Of a stretch of 64,000 bases of DNA, positions 28,139 through 36,846 are shown one piece after another (the stretch's first letter is position 1; each line of letters starts with the position of its first letter). Both the position numbers and the translations under genes were made by a program. The stretch comes from Pseudorhodoplanes sinuspersici. Its GTDB lineage: Bacteria > Pseudomonadota > Alphaproteobacteria > Rhizobiales > Xanthobacteraceae. The notes under the pieces are model-generated. The model saw nothing but the letters and a program-made list of their open reading frames with translations, did not search any database and was not told the DNA's origin. Where the stretch lies: positions 1,234,501 through 1,298,500 of the forward strand of contig NZ_CP021112.1 of assembly GCF_002119765.1 (NCBI RefSeq), in the 5' to 3' direction.

Positions 28139-28981
28139 TCATTCCAGCGGCATGCTGGTCACAAATCGCGTCCGCCTGACCCAGAGAAAAGCGTTCCACG
28201 CGAGCGACGCCAGCAACCCCAACCCGAGCGCCCACCACACGCCGGTCACCGGTGTCAAAAAGTGGACGATCACAAAGACTAAAATGAGCCCAAGCATCGG
28301 CACCTGGGCATGGGCGATGACATTGGAGGTCGCCTTGCCACCGATGCGCGTATGCAGGATGATGATGAAGCTCGACATCGCCATCGGAAACACCGCGAAA
28401 AGGCCGGACGCAAATGGTCCGATGGAGTGGCTCACAGTGGTCACGAGGATCACGAAAAGCGACACCAGCGCGGCACGCACGGGGATGTCGTAAGGATTCG
28501 GTGTCGTTTCCGGCTTGGACACCGATGCTGCGCGTGCACGCGCAGTCACGCTGATGGTGATCGTCACCACAATCGCATTCAGGATGATCGCGCCCCAGAT
28601 TCCCCAATCCACGAACCGCAGAAGCGACGCCACGGCAAACCACGCCAGCAGCGCACTCCCGAGACTGACGACGAGAGATCGCTTCTGGGCCAGCAATGCA
28701 TAGGCCGCGGCGAAGATGACACCCGCGGCATTGCCGGCAAGACTGCCAATCGCGGAATGAGAAATGAATTCAGGCGTATGTTCCAGCGCCAGGATGATGT
28801 AGGCCGCGCCGACCGAGGTCGGCAGCGAGGCGATCATGGCGCCGAGAAAAGGGCCTCCACGCTCCACGATCAGCGATGCCGTGACGATGATTGTCGCCGT
28901 CAGCGCCGCTTTGAGGACAAGCGAGAGCCAGAAATAATCGACAGGAGACATGGCGGGGAAAGCACCGGTGCTCCCCGGCAT
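28139..28981 (-). CDS. Integral membrane protein of unknown function
   Basis: A 280-residue hydrophobic protein with about eight predicted membrane helices, for example FWLSLVLKAALTATIIVTAS, AIGSLAGNAAGVIFAAAYAL and VPMLGLILVFVIVHFL. I do not recognise a family with confidence; paired half-repeats of four helices are plausible. An alternative start is ATG 28951, giving 270 residues. It ends 20 bp from the convergent mutS stop. Confidence 0.8.
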   Translation of the reverse strand: MPGSTGAFPAMSPVDYFWLSLVLKAALTATIIVTASLIVERGGPFLGAMIASLPTSVGAAYIILALEHTPEFISHSAIGSLAGNAAGVIFAAAYALLAQKRSLVVSLGSALLAWFAVASLLRFVDWGIWGAIILNAIVVTITISVTARARAASVSKPETTPNPYDIPVRAALVSLFVILVTTVSHSIGPFASGLFAVFPMAMSSFIIILHTRIGGKATSNVIAHAQVPMLGLILVFVIVHFLTPVTGVWWALGLGLLASLAWNAFLWVRRTRFVTSMPLE

Positions 28982-29160
28982 GAGGGGATGCTTTTTCGCG
29001 TAAGGGTTGCGGAAATTCCGCCATGCCTGTAGCGAACTTCGCGGCGCGCGCCTAGAGCCTCACCCCCGATTCTGTGGCAAAGAATGCCTGCCTTACCAAA
29101 ATTTGATAGCACCCCACCCGTTGGGGCGCGATTACACTATAAACCTGTTCCAAAAAGGGA

Positions 29161-29670
29161 TTAGCCGCGCTTGAGCGACACGGCGACTGACGGGCCGGCT
29201 TTGATCGTCTGATACACAACACAATACCGTTCGGTCAGCTTCAGCAACTGATCGAGCTTCTCCTGCGGCGCATCAGTATCAACATCGAATGTCAGGCGGA
29301 TTTCGCGGAAACCGACCGGGGCGTCCTTCGCCACACCCAGCGTGCCGCGGAAATCGAGATCGCCTTCAGCCGAAACCCGTCCGGACTTCAGCGGAATATC
29401 CAGCGCCGTCGCGACGGCCTTCAATGTGACGCCGGCACAGGCCACGAGCGCTTCCAGCAGCATATCGCCGGAGCAAAGTTCCATACCCGAGCCACCGGTG
29501 GCAGGATGCAGACCCGCTATAGCCAGCGCCCGGCCGGTCTCGACCTTGCAGGCGATGTTGGTATCGTCGAGCGTGCCTTTGGCCTTCAGCGTGATCAGCG
29601 CGGCATCGGCGTCACTCTTGTACCGATCCTTGATCGGGGCCTGCATCGCCCGCAATTCGGCAGCATCCAT
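29161..29670 (-). CDS. OsmC/Ohr-family protein
   Basis: A 169-residue protein with the OsmC fold and the two redox cysteines Cys78 (ALVACAGVTL) and Cys150 (LTERYCVVYQT). The family reduces organic or fatty-acid hydroperoxides, though many members of the broader OsmC group have other roles. It is last in the reverse-strand series behind the ABC transporter and alcohol dehydrogenase, 48 bp after the latter. Confidence 0.9.
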   Translation of the reverse strand: MDAAELRAMQAPIKDRYKSDADAALITLKAKGTLDDTNIACKVETGRALAIAGLHPATGGSGMELCSGDMLLEALVACAGVTLKAVATALDIPLKSGRVSAEGDLDFRGTLGVAKDAPVGFREIRLTFDVDTDAPQEKLDQLLKLTERYCVVYQTIKAGPSVAVSLKRG

Positions 29671-29718
29671 TTTTTATCCTTCGCTTTCTTATCCCTCCTC
29701 TTTCGAGGGAGAGAAACA

Positions 29719-30774
29719 TCAATTCGGCGCCAGCACGACACGTCCAATGACATGGCCATCTTTCAGGTCATGCAGGCTCTGGTTGACGCTGTCGAGCGGG
29801 CGAATTTGCACCGGCATGTAAGGCATCGGCGTTCGCTGCAAAAGAGCAATCAGTTCTTTCAGCTCCGGGAGGCTGCCCGTGTATGAGCCCTGAATCGTCA
29901 TCGCCCGCATCGGGATATACGGCGTCGGGATCGTAATCTCCCCGCCGAACAAACCAACGACGACCAGATGACCGCCCTTGGTCAGAAGATCGCTGCCGAG
30001 CTTCACCGTCGCACCGGAGCCGACAAAATCCACCACCGCCCAGATGCGCCCATTCACCAACGCCTGGATCTGTGCCGCGGCGTCGGGTGCATTGGTATCG
30101 ACAGTCGCCAGTGCTCCCGCTTGCATCGCCGCATCACGCTTGTCAGCATCGATATCGACCACAATTGCTCCCCGCGCCTGCATGGCACGAAGGATGGCCA
30201 GGCCCATCAGGCCGACGCCACCAGCCCCGATCAGAACCAGCGGCTCGCTTTTGAGAAGGTCGCCGAATTTCTTCAGCGCGCCATAGGCTGTCACGCCGGA
30301 ACAGGCCAAAGGCGCCGCCTGTTCGCGCGGGATATCGCCATAGTCGATCAGATAACGCGGATGCGGCACCATGATATGATCGGCAAAGCCGCCCGGCCGG
30401 AACGCGCCGACAAATTGCGGCTTGAGGCAAAGCTGTTCGTCCCCGCGCTGGCAGACCGCGCATTCACCGCAGCCGATCCATGGATAGACCAGCCGCTCGT
30501 CGCCGACTGACACACCTTTGGCATCCGGTCCGATGGCGACGACCTTGCCGACATTCTCGTGTCCCAGCGTGATCGGCAGTTTCAAGCCGCGATCGGCAAG
30601 ACGCATGACCTTGCCGCCGCCGATGTCATATTCACCTTCCCAGAAGTGAATGTCGCTATGGCAGATACCGGCAGCCGTGACCTGCAGCAGCACTTCGCTG
30701 CCGACCGGTTGCGGGGTTTGCTCCTCACGCAGTTGCAGCGGCGCGCCGCATTCACAGACCTGGTAGGATTTCAT
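29719..30774 (-). CDS. Zinc-dependent alcohol dehydrogenase
   Basis: A 351-residue medium-chain dehydrogenase. The catalytic zinc ligands are suggested by Cys38 (GICHSD), the GHE motif (LGHENVG) and a later Cys (PLACSGVTAYGAL). The structural zinc loop is GCGECAVCQRGDEQLC. The NAD motif is GAGGVGLMG. The ATG at 30774 (MKSYQVCECG) is preferred to a longer frame reaching 30801. The substrate is unknown; position after a sulfonate-type transporter hints at oxidation of a transported alcohol or an aldehyde. Confidence 0.92.
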   Translation of the reverse strand: MKSYQVCECGAPLQLREEQTPQPVGSEVLLQVTAAGICHSDIHFWEGEYDIGGGKVMRLADRGLKLPITLGHENVGKVVAIGPDAKGVSVGDERLVYPWIGCGECAVCQRGDEQLCLKPQFVGAFRPGGFADHIMVPHPRYLIDYGDIPREQAAPLACSGVTAYGALKKFGDLLKSEPLVLIGAGGVGLMGLAILRAMQARGAIVVDIDADKRDAAMQAGALATVDTNAPDAAAQIQALVNGRIWAVVDFVGSGATVKLGSDLLTKGGHLVVVGLFGGEITIPTPYIPMRAMTIQGSYTGSLPELKELIALLQRTPMPYMPVQIRPLDSVNQSLHDLKDGHVIGRVVLAPN

Positions 30775-30828
30775 GGCACCCTCATCCGTCATGCCCGGCA
30801 CTGACGATATTGAGATTGCTCGATGGTG

Positions 30829-31620
30829 TCACCACCACATTGCCGCGCCGTCTTCGGACTTGATGGTTCGATCATCGATACTGATGGCACGACCGAGGGA
30901 CCGATCGAGCGCCGCCAAAACACGTCGCTTCACGTGATCAAAAGCCGCCGATTGACGGTCCCGCGGACGTGGCAAATCGGCCTCGATTTCCTCGAACAAA
31001 CGCCCTGGACGCGGCCTCATGACGACGATGCGATCGGCGAGAACAATGGCTTCCTCGACATCATGCGTGACGAGGACCAGCGTCGGTTTGGAATCCGCCC
31101 AGAGGTCGAGCAAATGGTCCTGCAGATCCGTGCGGGTGAAAGCATCGAGCGCCGAAAATGGCTCGTCGAGCAGCAGCACTTCGGGCTGTGGCACCAAAGC
31201 GCGCGCGATGGCGACACGCTGCGCCTGACCGCCTGACAATTCGCGCGGCCAGACACCCGCCTTGTCGGTGAGGCCGACGCGATCCAGCGCGCGCGCAACG
31301 CGTTCCTTGCGTTCAGTTGCCGGCAGATGCGCAAGACCGAAGCCGACATTCTCCGCAACCGTCAGCCACGGCAGCAGCCGCGGCTCCTGAAAGATGATGC
31401 CTATCTTCTCATGCGGCTGCGTGATGACTTCGTCGTCGAGATGCACGAGGCCCTTTGTCGGCCGGTCGAGACCTGAGATCGCACGGAGCAAGGTGGACTT
31501 ACCGCAACCGGAGCCGCCGACAATGGCGACGATCTCGCCCGGCGCGACGTCGAGCGTGAATTCTTCAAGCGCCCGGACATTGTTGGGATAGACTTTTGTG
31601 ACACGCGCGAGCGACAGCAC
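30829..31620 (-). CDS. ABC transporter ATPase, sulfonate/taurine type
   Basis: A 263-residue ATPase with Walker A GGSGCGKST, Q-loop FQEPRLLPWLTV, signature LSGGQAQRVAIARAL and Walker B LLLDEPFSALD. The FQEPRLLPW segment is typical of SsuB, TauB and NrtD importers. It lies two bases after the permease gene on the reverse strand. Confidence 0.94.
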   Translation of the reverse strand: MLSLARVTKVYPNNVRALEEFTLDVAPGEIVAIVGGSGCGKSTLLRAISGLDRPTKGLVHLDDEVITQPHEKIGIIFQEPRLLPWLTVAENVGFGLAHLPATERKERVARALDRVGLTDKAGVWPRELSGGQAQRVAIARALVPQPEVLLLDEPFSALDAFTRTDLQDHLLDLWADSKPTLVLVTHDVEEAIVLADRIVVMRPRPGRLFEEIEADLPRPRDRQSAAFDHVKRRVLAALDRSLGRAISIDDRTIKSEDGAAMWW

Positions 31621-31622
31621 GA

Positions 31623-32471
31623 TCAGGCCTCCTGCCGCGCATGAAAGCGATCTTCCCAGCGCAGGAACGGTGCGGTGCCTGCGGTGAGCAGCCAGTCGGT
31701 TGTCTTGCCGAGAATCGCAAAGACAATGATTGCAGCGACGATCTGCGCCGGCTTACCGAGCTGCTGACCATCGATCAAAAGATAACCAAGGCCCTCGGAG
31801 GCTCCCATGAATTCGGCGGCGACAACGAACATCCAGCCAAGCCCAAGACCCGAGCGCAGCGACACCACATAAGCCGGCATCACGGCAGGCAAGAGAATGC
31901 GCCGCACCAGCGCGGGTCCGGAGAGACGAAAGGCGCGGCCGACTTCGACGATCTTGCGGTCGACCGACAGGATCGCACCCATCACGCCGAGATAAACCGG
32001 AAAGAAAACACCGACGGCAATCAGCGTCACCTTCGATGCTTCGAAGATGCCGAGCCACAGGATGAAGAGCGGCACCCAGGCAATCGAGGGAATAGCGCGC
32101 AACGCCTGCAATGTCGGATCGATGACCGTGCGGGTCAGCGCCGAATAGCCGGCGATGGCGCCAAACAGCGTGCCGGCGGCGACACCAAGCCCGAAGCCTG
32201 CGACGACGCGGAGAATGGTGGCCTGCGCGTGACGCCAAAGCTCGCCGGTTTTCGCAAGCTCCCACAAGGTGACAGCGATCACCGATGGCGGCGGCACCAG
32301 CCGGCCATCGGAAAATCCGAGATAGACCGCCAATTCCCACAACGCCGCAATGCCGAGCGGCAAAACGAGGCCCAGCAACGGATTGCGAAACCATGGCCGG
32401 CGCGCACGTGGTTCAGATGCGACGCTGTCAGTCTGCTGTGCCGTTGGAAATGTCATGTCGATGGTAGACAT
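31623..32471 (-). CDS. ABC transporter permease, sulfonate/taurine type
   Basis: A 282-residue permease (SsuC/TauC family) with six membrane helices and the ATPase-contact loop with GTLFGAIAGYSALTRTVIDPTLQALRAIPSIAWVPLFILWLG. ATG at 32471 is chosen over a TTG eight codons earlier because the latter lacks a ribosome site. A hairpin separates it from the upstream binding-protein gene. Confidence 0.93.
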   Translation of the reverse strand: MSTIDMTFPTAQQTDSVASEPRARRPWFRNPLLGLVLPLGIAALWELAVYLGFSDGRLVPPPSVIAVTLWELAKTGELWRHAQATILRVVAGFGLGVAAGTLFGAIAGYSALTRTVIDPTLQALRAIPSIAWVPLFILWLGIFEASKVTLIAVGVFFPVYLGVMGAILSVDRKIVEVGRAFRLSGPALVRRILLPAVMPAYVVSLRSGLGLGWMFVVAAEFMGASEGLGYLLIDGQQLGKPAQIVAAIIVFAILGKTTDWLLTAGTAPFLRWEDRFHARQEA

Positions 32472-32530
32472 GGCGCAACCGGATTTCGGGTTCAAGAAAT
32501 AACTGAGAAAGCCAATGCCGCGTCAATTAA

Positions 32531-32571
32531 GCCGTTCCCGAACCGCTGGGAGGATGCCGCCCGGGAACGGC
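32531..32571 (-). other. Intercistronic hairpin after the binding-protein gene
   Basis: GCCGTTCCCG (32531-32540) pairs perfectly with CGGGAACGGC (32562-32571). It is placed between binding-protein and permease genes, as in the TRAP operon of this window. Confidence 0.65.
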
Positions 32572-32582
32572 GAGCCTGACGA

Positions 32583-33569
32583 TCAATTCGTCAGGGCGAC
32601 GCTGTCATCGATCAGCGAATCCACCGTGGACTTCACGTCCACATTGGCGGGGATCACGCCGGCCTGCTGCAGGGCGATACCAGCAGCGAGGATCGATTCT
32701 TTCTGCGGCGCGCCGATCTTCGAATGGGTGAGTTCGGTGCGCTCCTTGAGCTGACGCTCGACCACGGCGTCCGGCAGTTTGGTGACGGCGATGAAGGTCT
32801 TCTTCACTTCGTCCGGATTGGCGAGCGAATATTTGCGCGCCTCCTCGTAGACTTTCAGCACGCGCTGAACGAGGTCGGGGTGCTTCTTCAGAAAGTCCTC
32901 GCGCACATTCAGGATGCCCCAGGTATTGGCGTCCTTGTTGCGATAGAACAGCTTGGCGCCATCTTCGATCTCGGCGGCGGCCATCATGGGATCGAGACCG
33001 GCCCACGCATCGACGTCACCGCGAATGAGCGCAGCCTTGCCGTCGGCATGCTGCAGCAGAACGGGAGTGATGTCCTTGTCGGTGAGCTTCACGCTTTGCA
33101 GGGCGCGGACGAGGAAGATATGGGGATCGGTGCCGCGCGTCACGGCGACGCGCTTGCCCTTCAAGTCCTCGATCTTGCTGATGGTCGAATTCTTGCCGGT
33201 GACGAGCGCGGTCCATTCAGGCCGCGAATAGACATAGATCGACTTGATCGGATTGCCGTTGATCTTGGCGACCAACGCGGCCGAGCCCGCGGTCGAACCG
33301 AAATCGATCGACGAGGCATTGAGGAATTCCAGCGCCTTGTTGGAACCGGCGCTCTGCACCCAGCGGATCGTGATGCCGTCCTTGGCGAATTCCTTCTCGA
33401 GCAGGCCCTTGTCCTTCAGGACCAGCGAGACCGGATTATAGGTCGCCCAATCGATGCGGATCTCTTTGGGCAAATCCTTGGGCTTGTCCTGCGCGAATAG
33501 CGCCGTGCTCGGCACGAGGCCGACAAAAAGCGCCGACGCCAGGATCGAGCGGCGGGACAAGAAAGCCAT
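32583..33569 (-). CDS. ABC transporter substrate-binding protein, aliphatic sulfonate family
   Basis: A 328-residue SsuA/NMT1-like periplasmic protein. The signal peptide (RRSILASALFVGLVPSTALFAQ) is followed by KEIRIDWATYNPVSLVLKDKGLLEKEF and GKRVAVTRGTDPHIFLVRAL, the usual pattern of sulfonate binding proteins. It is first in the operon order binding protein, permease, ATPase. Actual cargo (sulfonate, taurine, nitrile or thiamine precursor) cannot be fixed. Confidence 0.92.
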   Translation of the reverse strand: MAFLSRRSILASALFVGLVPSTALFAQDKPKDLPKEIRIDWATYNPVSLVLKDKGLLEKEFAKDGITIRWVQSAGSNKALEFLNASSIDFGSTAGSAALVAKINGNPIKSIYVYSRPEWTALVTGKNSTISKIEDLKGKRVAVTRGTDPHIFLVRALQSVKLTDKDITPVLLQHADGKAALIRGDVDAWAGLDPMMAAAEIEDGAKLFYRNKDANTWGILNVREDFLKKHPDLVQRVLKVYEEARKYSLANPDEVKKTFIAVTKLPDAVVERQLKERTELTHSKIGAPQKESILAAGIALQQAGVIPANVDVKSTVDSLIDDSVALTN

Positions 33570-33589
33570 GATTAACCTCCACGCGTTAG

Positions 33590-33735
33590 ATCACGATGAT
33601 TTTGGATTAATCCAAAATCATAAACGTGATCGATTCCAATACGTTGGAGCATGATGTCGTCCGAAAACCGCTTCGCACTTTTCGGCATCATGCTCTGGCC
33701 GCGATCACGCCAAAGCGTGGTCGGCCGGATTGATG
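33590..33735. repeat. Composite palindromic repeat, family E copy 1
   Basis: A perfect 26-bp palindrome centred between 33608 and 33609 (ATGATTTTGGATT and its complement, 33596-33621) is flanked by GATCACG and CGTGATC. An inverted GAGCATGATG...CATCATGCTC element (33647-33693) with CCGAAAACCGCTT inside follows. The latter unit recurs at 53871 and 60061. The rest of the 450-bp gap to glnD (33736-34017) shows no gene, tRNA or clear promoter that I can support. Confidence 0.8.
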
Positions 33736-34017
33736 AAAAGCGGGAGTTTCAAACCACCCGCCCGCGGCTGATCGCGACGGGGCGGGCCCCGACCGCTTTA
33801 GCTGCATTTGTTAAGCGCCCGCAAGCTGCTCGCTCAAATCGGCGCTACACGCTGAAATTAAAGGATTATTTCGGCCGGTCAATGAAATGGAATGGCAAAT
33901 TTCGAATGGCCAGCGAAACGCTCGTTCCGCATTCTGTCCAGATTGTAAAATAACTTTGCATGCTGCCGGTACGATCGGCCGTGACAGGGAAGAAACGCTC
34001 CGCTATCCCCATCCGCC

Positions 34018-36825
34018 ATGCTGTCCCCCGACCAGACGATGCGCCCGACCAGCGAGATCTTCGACGCCGAAGCGGCCGCGCATGAACTGCATGCGCTCGC
34101 CGCGACCTATTCCGGCCGCGAGAGCGATCTGCGCACGGCAGTCGCGCAATTCTTGAAAGGCGAGTTAGCCCGGGGGCGCGAAAAGGCCGAGCAGTTGCTG
34201 CTCAAGGAGCGGCACGGGCGGCGCTGCGCCGAGCGCCTCTGCGCCATGCAGGACGAGATCATTCGCGTCCTGTTCGATTTCGCCAGCAAGCGGCTTTATC
34301 CGTCGCTAAACCCGTCCGAAGGCGAGCGCATGTCGATCGTCGCCACCGGTGGCTATGGCCGTGGATTGCTGGCGCCCGGCTCGGACATCGATCTGCTGTT
34401 CGTCCTCCCCTACAAACAGACAGCCTGGGGCGAATCGATCGCCGAAGCCATTCTCTATTGTCTCTGGGACATGGGCCTGAAAGTCGGCCACGCCACACGC
34501 TCGGTTGATGAATGCATTCGCCAGGCCAAGGCCGACATGACCATCCGCACGGCCATCCTCGAGTCGCGCTTTCTTTATGGCGATCAGGCCTTGTTCGATG
34601 AACTGGTCAACCGCTTCGACCGGGATGTTGTACAGGGCACCGCGGCGGAATTCGTCGCCGCAAAACTGGCCGAACGCGAGGATCGTCTGCGCCGGACTGG
34701 CCAATCGCGCTATGTCGTGGAGCCGAACGTCAAGGATGGCAAAGGCGGGCTACGCGACCTGCACACCTTGTTCTGGATCGGCAAATACGTCTATCGCGTT
34801 CGTACTGTCGAGGAACTGGTCGATCACGGCGTGTTCGATCAGGACGAACTGAAGATGTTCCTGCGCTGCGAGGATTTTCTCTGGTCGGTGCGGTGCCACA
34901 TGCACTTCGTCACCAACCGTCCGGAGGAACGGCTGTCGTTCGACATCCAGCGCGAGATTGCCGTGCGGCTCGGCTATACCGAGCATCCCGGCATGCGCGA
35001 TGTCGAACGCTTCATGAAGCATTACTTCCTGACCGCGAAGAATGTCGGCGACCTGACCGCCATTCTCTGTGCCGCGCTGGAAGCCAATCACACCAAGAGC
35101 GCCCCCGCCCTTGGCCGCATGATCGCACGTTTCAGGCCGAGGGCGGGCCGCCGCATCCTCAGCGAATCGGACGATTTCATTGTCGACAACAACCGCATCA
35201 ATATCGCGAAACAGGATGTGTTCGAGCGCGATCCGGTCAACCTGATCCGGATCTTTTACCTCGCGCAAAAACACGATCTCGCCTTCCACCCCGATGCGAT
35301 GCGCAAGGCAACACGCTCACTCAATTTCATCAACAAGGATTTGCGCGAAAATCCTGAGGCGAACGAACTTTTCTTCGAAATCCTCACTGCCAAGAACGAT
35401 GTCGAGCCGGTGCTGCGGCGGATGAACGAAGCCGGCGTGCTCGGCGCATTCGTGCGGGCATTCGGACGTGTGGTCGCGATGATGCAGTTCAACATGTATC
35501 ATCACTATACGGTGGACGAACATCTGATCCGCTGCATGGGTGTAATCTCGGAAATCGAGGCCGGCACCAACGAGGAATACGGGCTCGCCAACGAGCTTGT
35601 GAAAAAGCTGCAGCCGCGGCAGCGCGACATCCTGCGGATTACCTTGTTCCTGCACGATATCGCCAAAGGGCGCGTCGAGGATCATTCGATCGCCGGCGCC
35701 CGCGTCGCACGCCGCTTCTGCCCCCGCCTCGGCCTGAACAATGCCGAAACGGAGACCGTCGCATGGCTGATCGAAAATCACCTTGTGATGTCGACCATCG
35801 CGCAATCGCGCGACCTGTCCGACCGCAAGACGATCGAGAATTTCGCCGGCATCGTGCAGTCGCTCGACCGGCTGAAGCTCCTCGTTATCCTGACGACAGC
35901 GGATATCCGCGCGGTTGGCCCAGGCGTCTGGAACGGCTGGAAGGCGCAGCTGCTGCGAACGCTCTATTATGAAACCGAGCCGGTGCTGACCGGCGGCTTC
36001 TCCGAAGTCAATCGCGAACGCCGTGTTGCCATGGCGCAGGCTGAATTCCGGCAGGAAATGAAGGACTGGCCGGAGGACGAGCTCGAAAGCTATATCGCTC
36101 GTCACTATCCGGCTTACTGGCTCAAGGTGGATCTGCCGCACAAGGTCGCGCATGCCAACTTCCTGCGGAAGACCTGGAGCGCGGGCCGCACGCTGGCGAC
36201 GCAGGTGAATTTCGACGCCGCCCGCGGCGTGACCGAACTCACCGTCATCGCCCCTGATCACCCGCGGCTGTTGTCGATCATCGCCGGCGCTTGCGCCGCG
36301 ACCGGTGCCAATATCGTCGACTCGCAGATCTATACGACCACCGACGGGCTCGCCCTCGACACCATTTCGTTGACCCGGGAATTCGAACGCGACGAAGATG
36401 AAGACCGTCGCGCAAGCCGGATCACCGATACGATCGAGAAAGCGCTGAAGGGCGAGATCAAGCTTCCGGAGGCCGTCGCACGGCGCGCGGCACCGAAGGC
36501 AAGGTTCAAAGCCTTCGCCCTCGATCCGGACGTCAACGTCAACAATGAATGGTCGAACCGCTACACCGTGATCGAGGTAACGGGTCTCGACCGGCCGGGG
36601 CTGCTCTACGAATTGACGGCCACGATTTCGAAACTGTCGCTCAACATCACCTCGGCGCATGTCGCAACATTCGGCGAACGCGTGGTCGACGTGTTTTATG
36701 TAACCGACTTGCTTGGCGCCAAGATCGGCTCGCCGACGCGGCAGGCCGCGATCAAGCGCGCACTGCTGGCTTTGTTCTCGCGAGCGGCGACAGAAGAGAC
36801 AAAGCAGCTCGCCGCAAAGTCGTAA
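34018..36825 (+). CDS. glnD: PII uridylyltransferase/uridylyl-removing enzyme GlnD
   Basis: A 935-residue bifunctional nitrogen sensor. The nucleotidyltransferase motif GGYGRG (111-116) with GSDIDLLF (121-128) provides the metal-binding Asp123 and Asp125. The HD hydrolase motif is FLHDIAKGR (His546, Asp547). Two ACT domains (about 735-810 and 845-920; TVIAPDHPRLLSIIAGA and EVTGLDRPGLLYELTA) sense glutamine. It uridylylates PII when glutamine is low and removes the group when glutamine is high. The start is at 34018. Confidence 0.98.
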   Translation: MLSPDQTMRPTSEIFDAEAAAHELHALAATYSGRESDLRTAVAQFLKGELARGREKAEQLLLKERHGRRCAERLCAMQDEIIRVLFDFASKRLYPSLNPSEGERMSIVATGGYGRGLLAPGSDIDLLFVLPYKQTAWGESIAEAILYCLWDMGLKVGHATRSVDECIRQAKADMTIRTAILESRFLYGDQALFDELVNRFDRDVVQGTAAEFVAAKLAEREDRLRRTGQSRYVVEPNVKDGKGGLRDLHTLFWIGKYVYRVRTVEELVDHGVFDQDELKMFLRCEDFLWSVRCHMHFVTNRPEERLSFDIQREIAVRLGYTEHPGMRDVERFMKHYFLTAKNVGDLTAILCAALEANHTKSAPALGRMIARFRPRAGRRILSESDDFIVDNNRINIAKQDVFERDPVNLIRIFYLAQKHDLAFHPDAMRKATRSLNFINKDLRENPEANELFFEILTAKNDVEPVLRRMNEAGVLGAFVRAFGRVVAMMQFNMYHHYTVDEHLIRCMGVISEIEAGTNEEYGLANELVKKLQPRQRDILRITLFLHDIAKGRVEDHSIAGARVARRFCPRLGLNNAETETVAWLIENHLVMSTIAQSRDLSDRKTIENFAGIVQSLDRLKLLVILTTADIRAVGPGVWNGWKAQLLRTLYYETEPVLTGGFSEVNRERRVAMAQAEFRQEMKDWPEDELESYIARHYPAYWLKVDLPHKVAHANFLRKTWSAGRTLATQVNFDAARGVTELTVIAPDHPRLLSIIAGACAATGANIVDSQIYTTTDGLALDTISLTREFERDEDEDRRASRITDTIEKALKGEIKLPEAVARRAAPKARFKAFALDPDVNVNNEWSNRYTVIEVTGLDRPGLLYELTATISKLSLNITSAHVATFGERVVDVFYVTDLLGAKIGSPTRQAAIKRALLALFSRAATEETKQLAAKS

Positions 36826-36846
36826 GATGCTGCGAAAGCGCCTGCA

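Noticed and set aside
35317-36660. Long antisense open frame over glnD
   Set aside because: Composition typical of a shadow frame, no start signal, and glnD is unambiguous.
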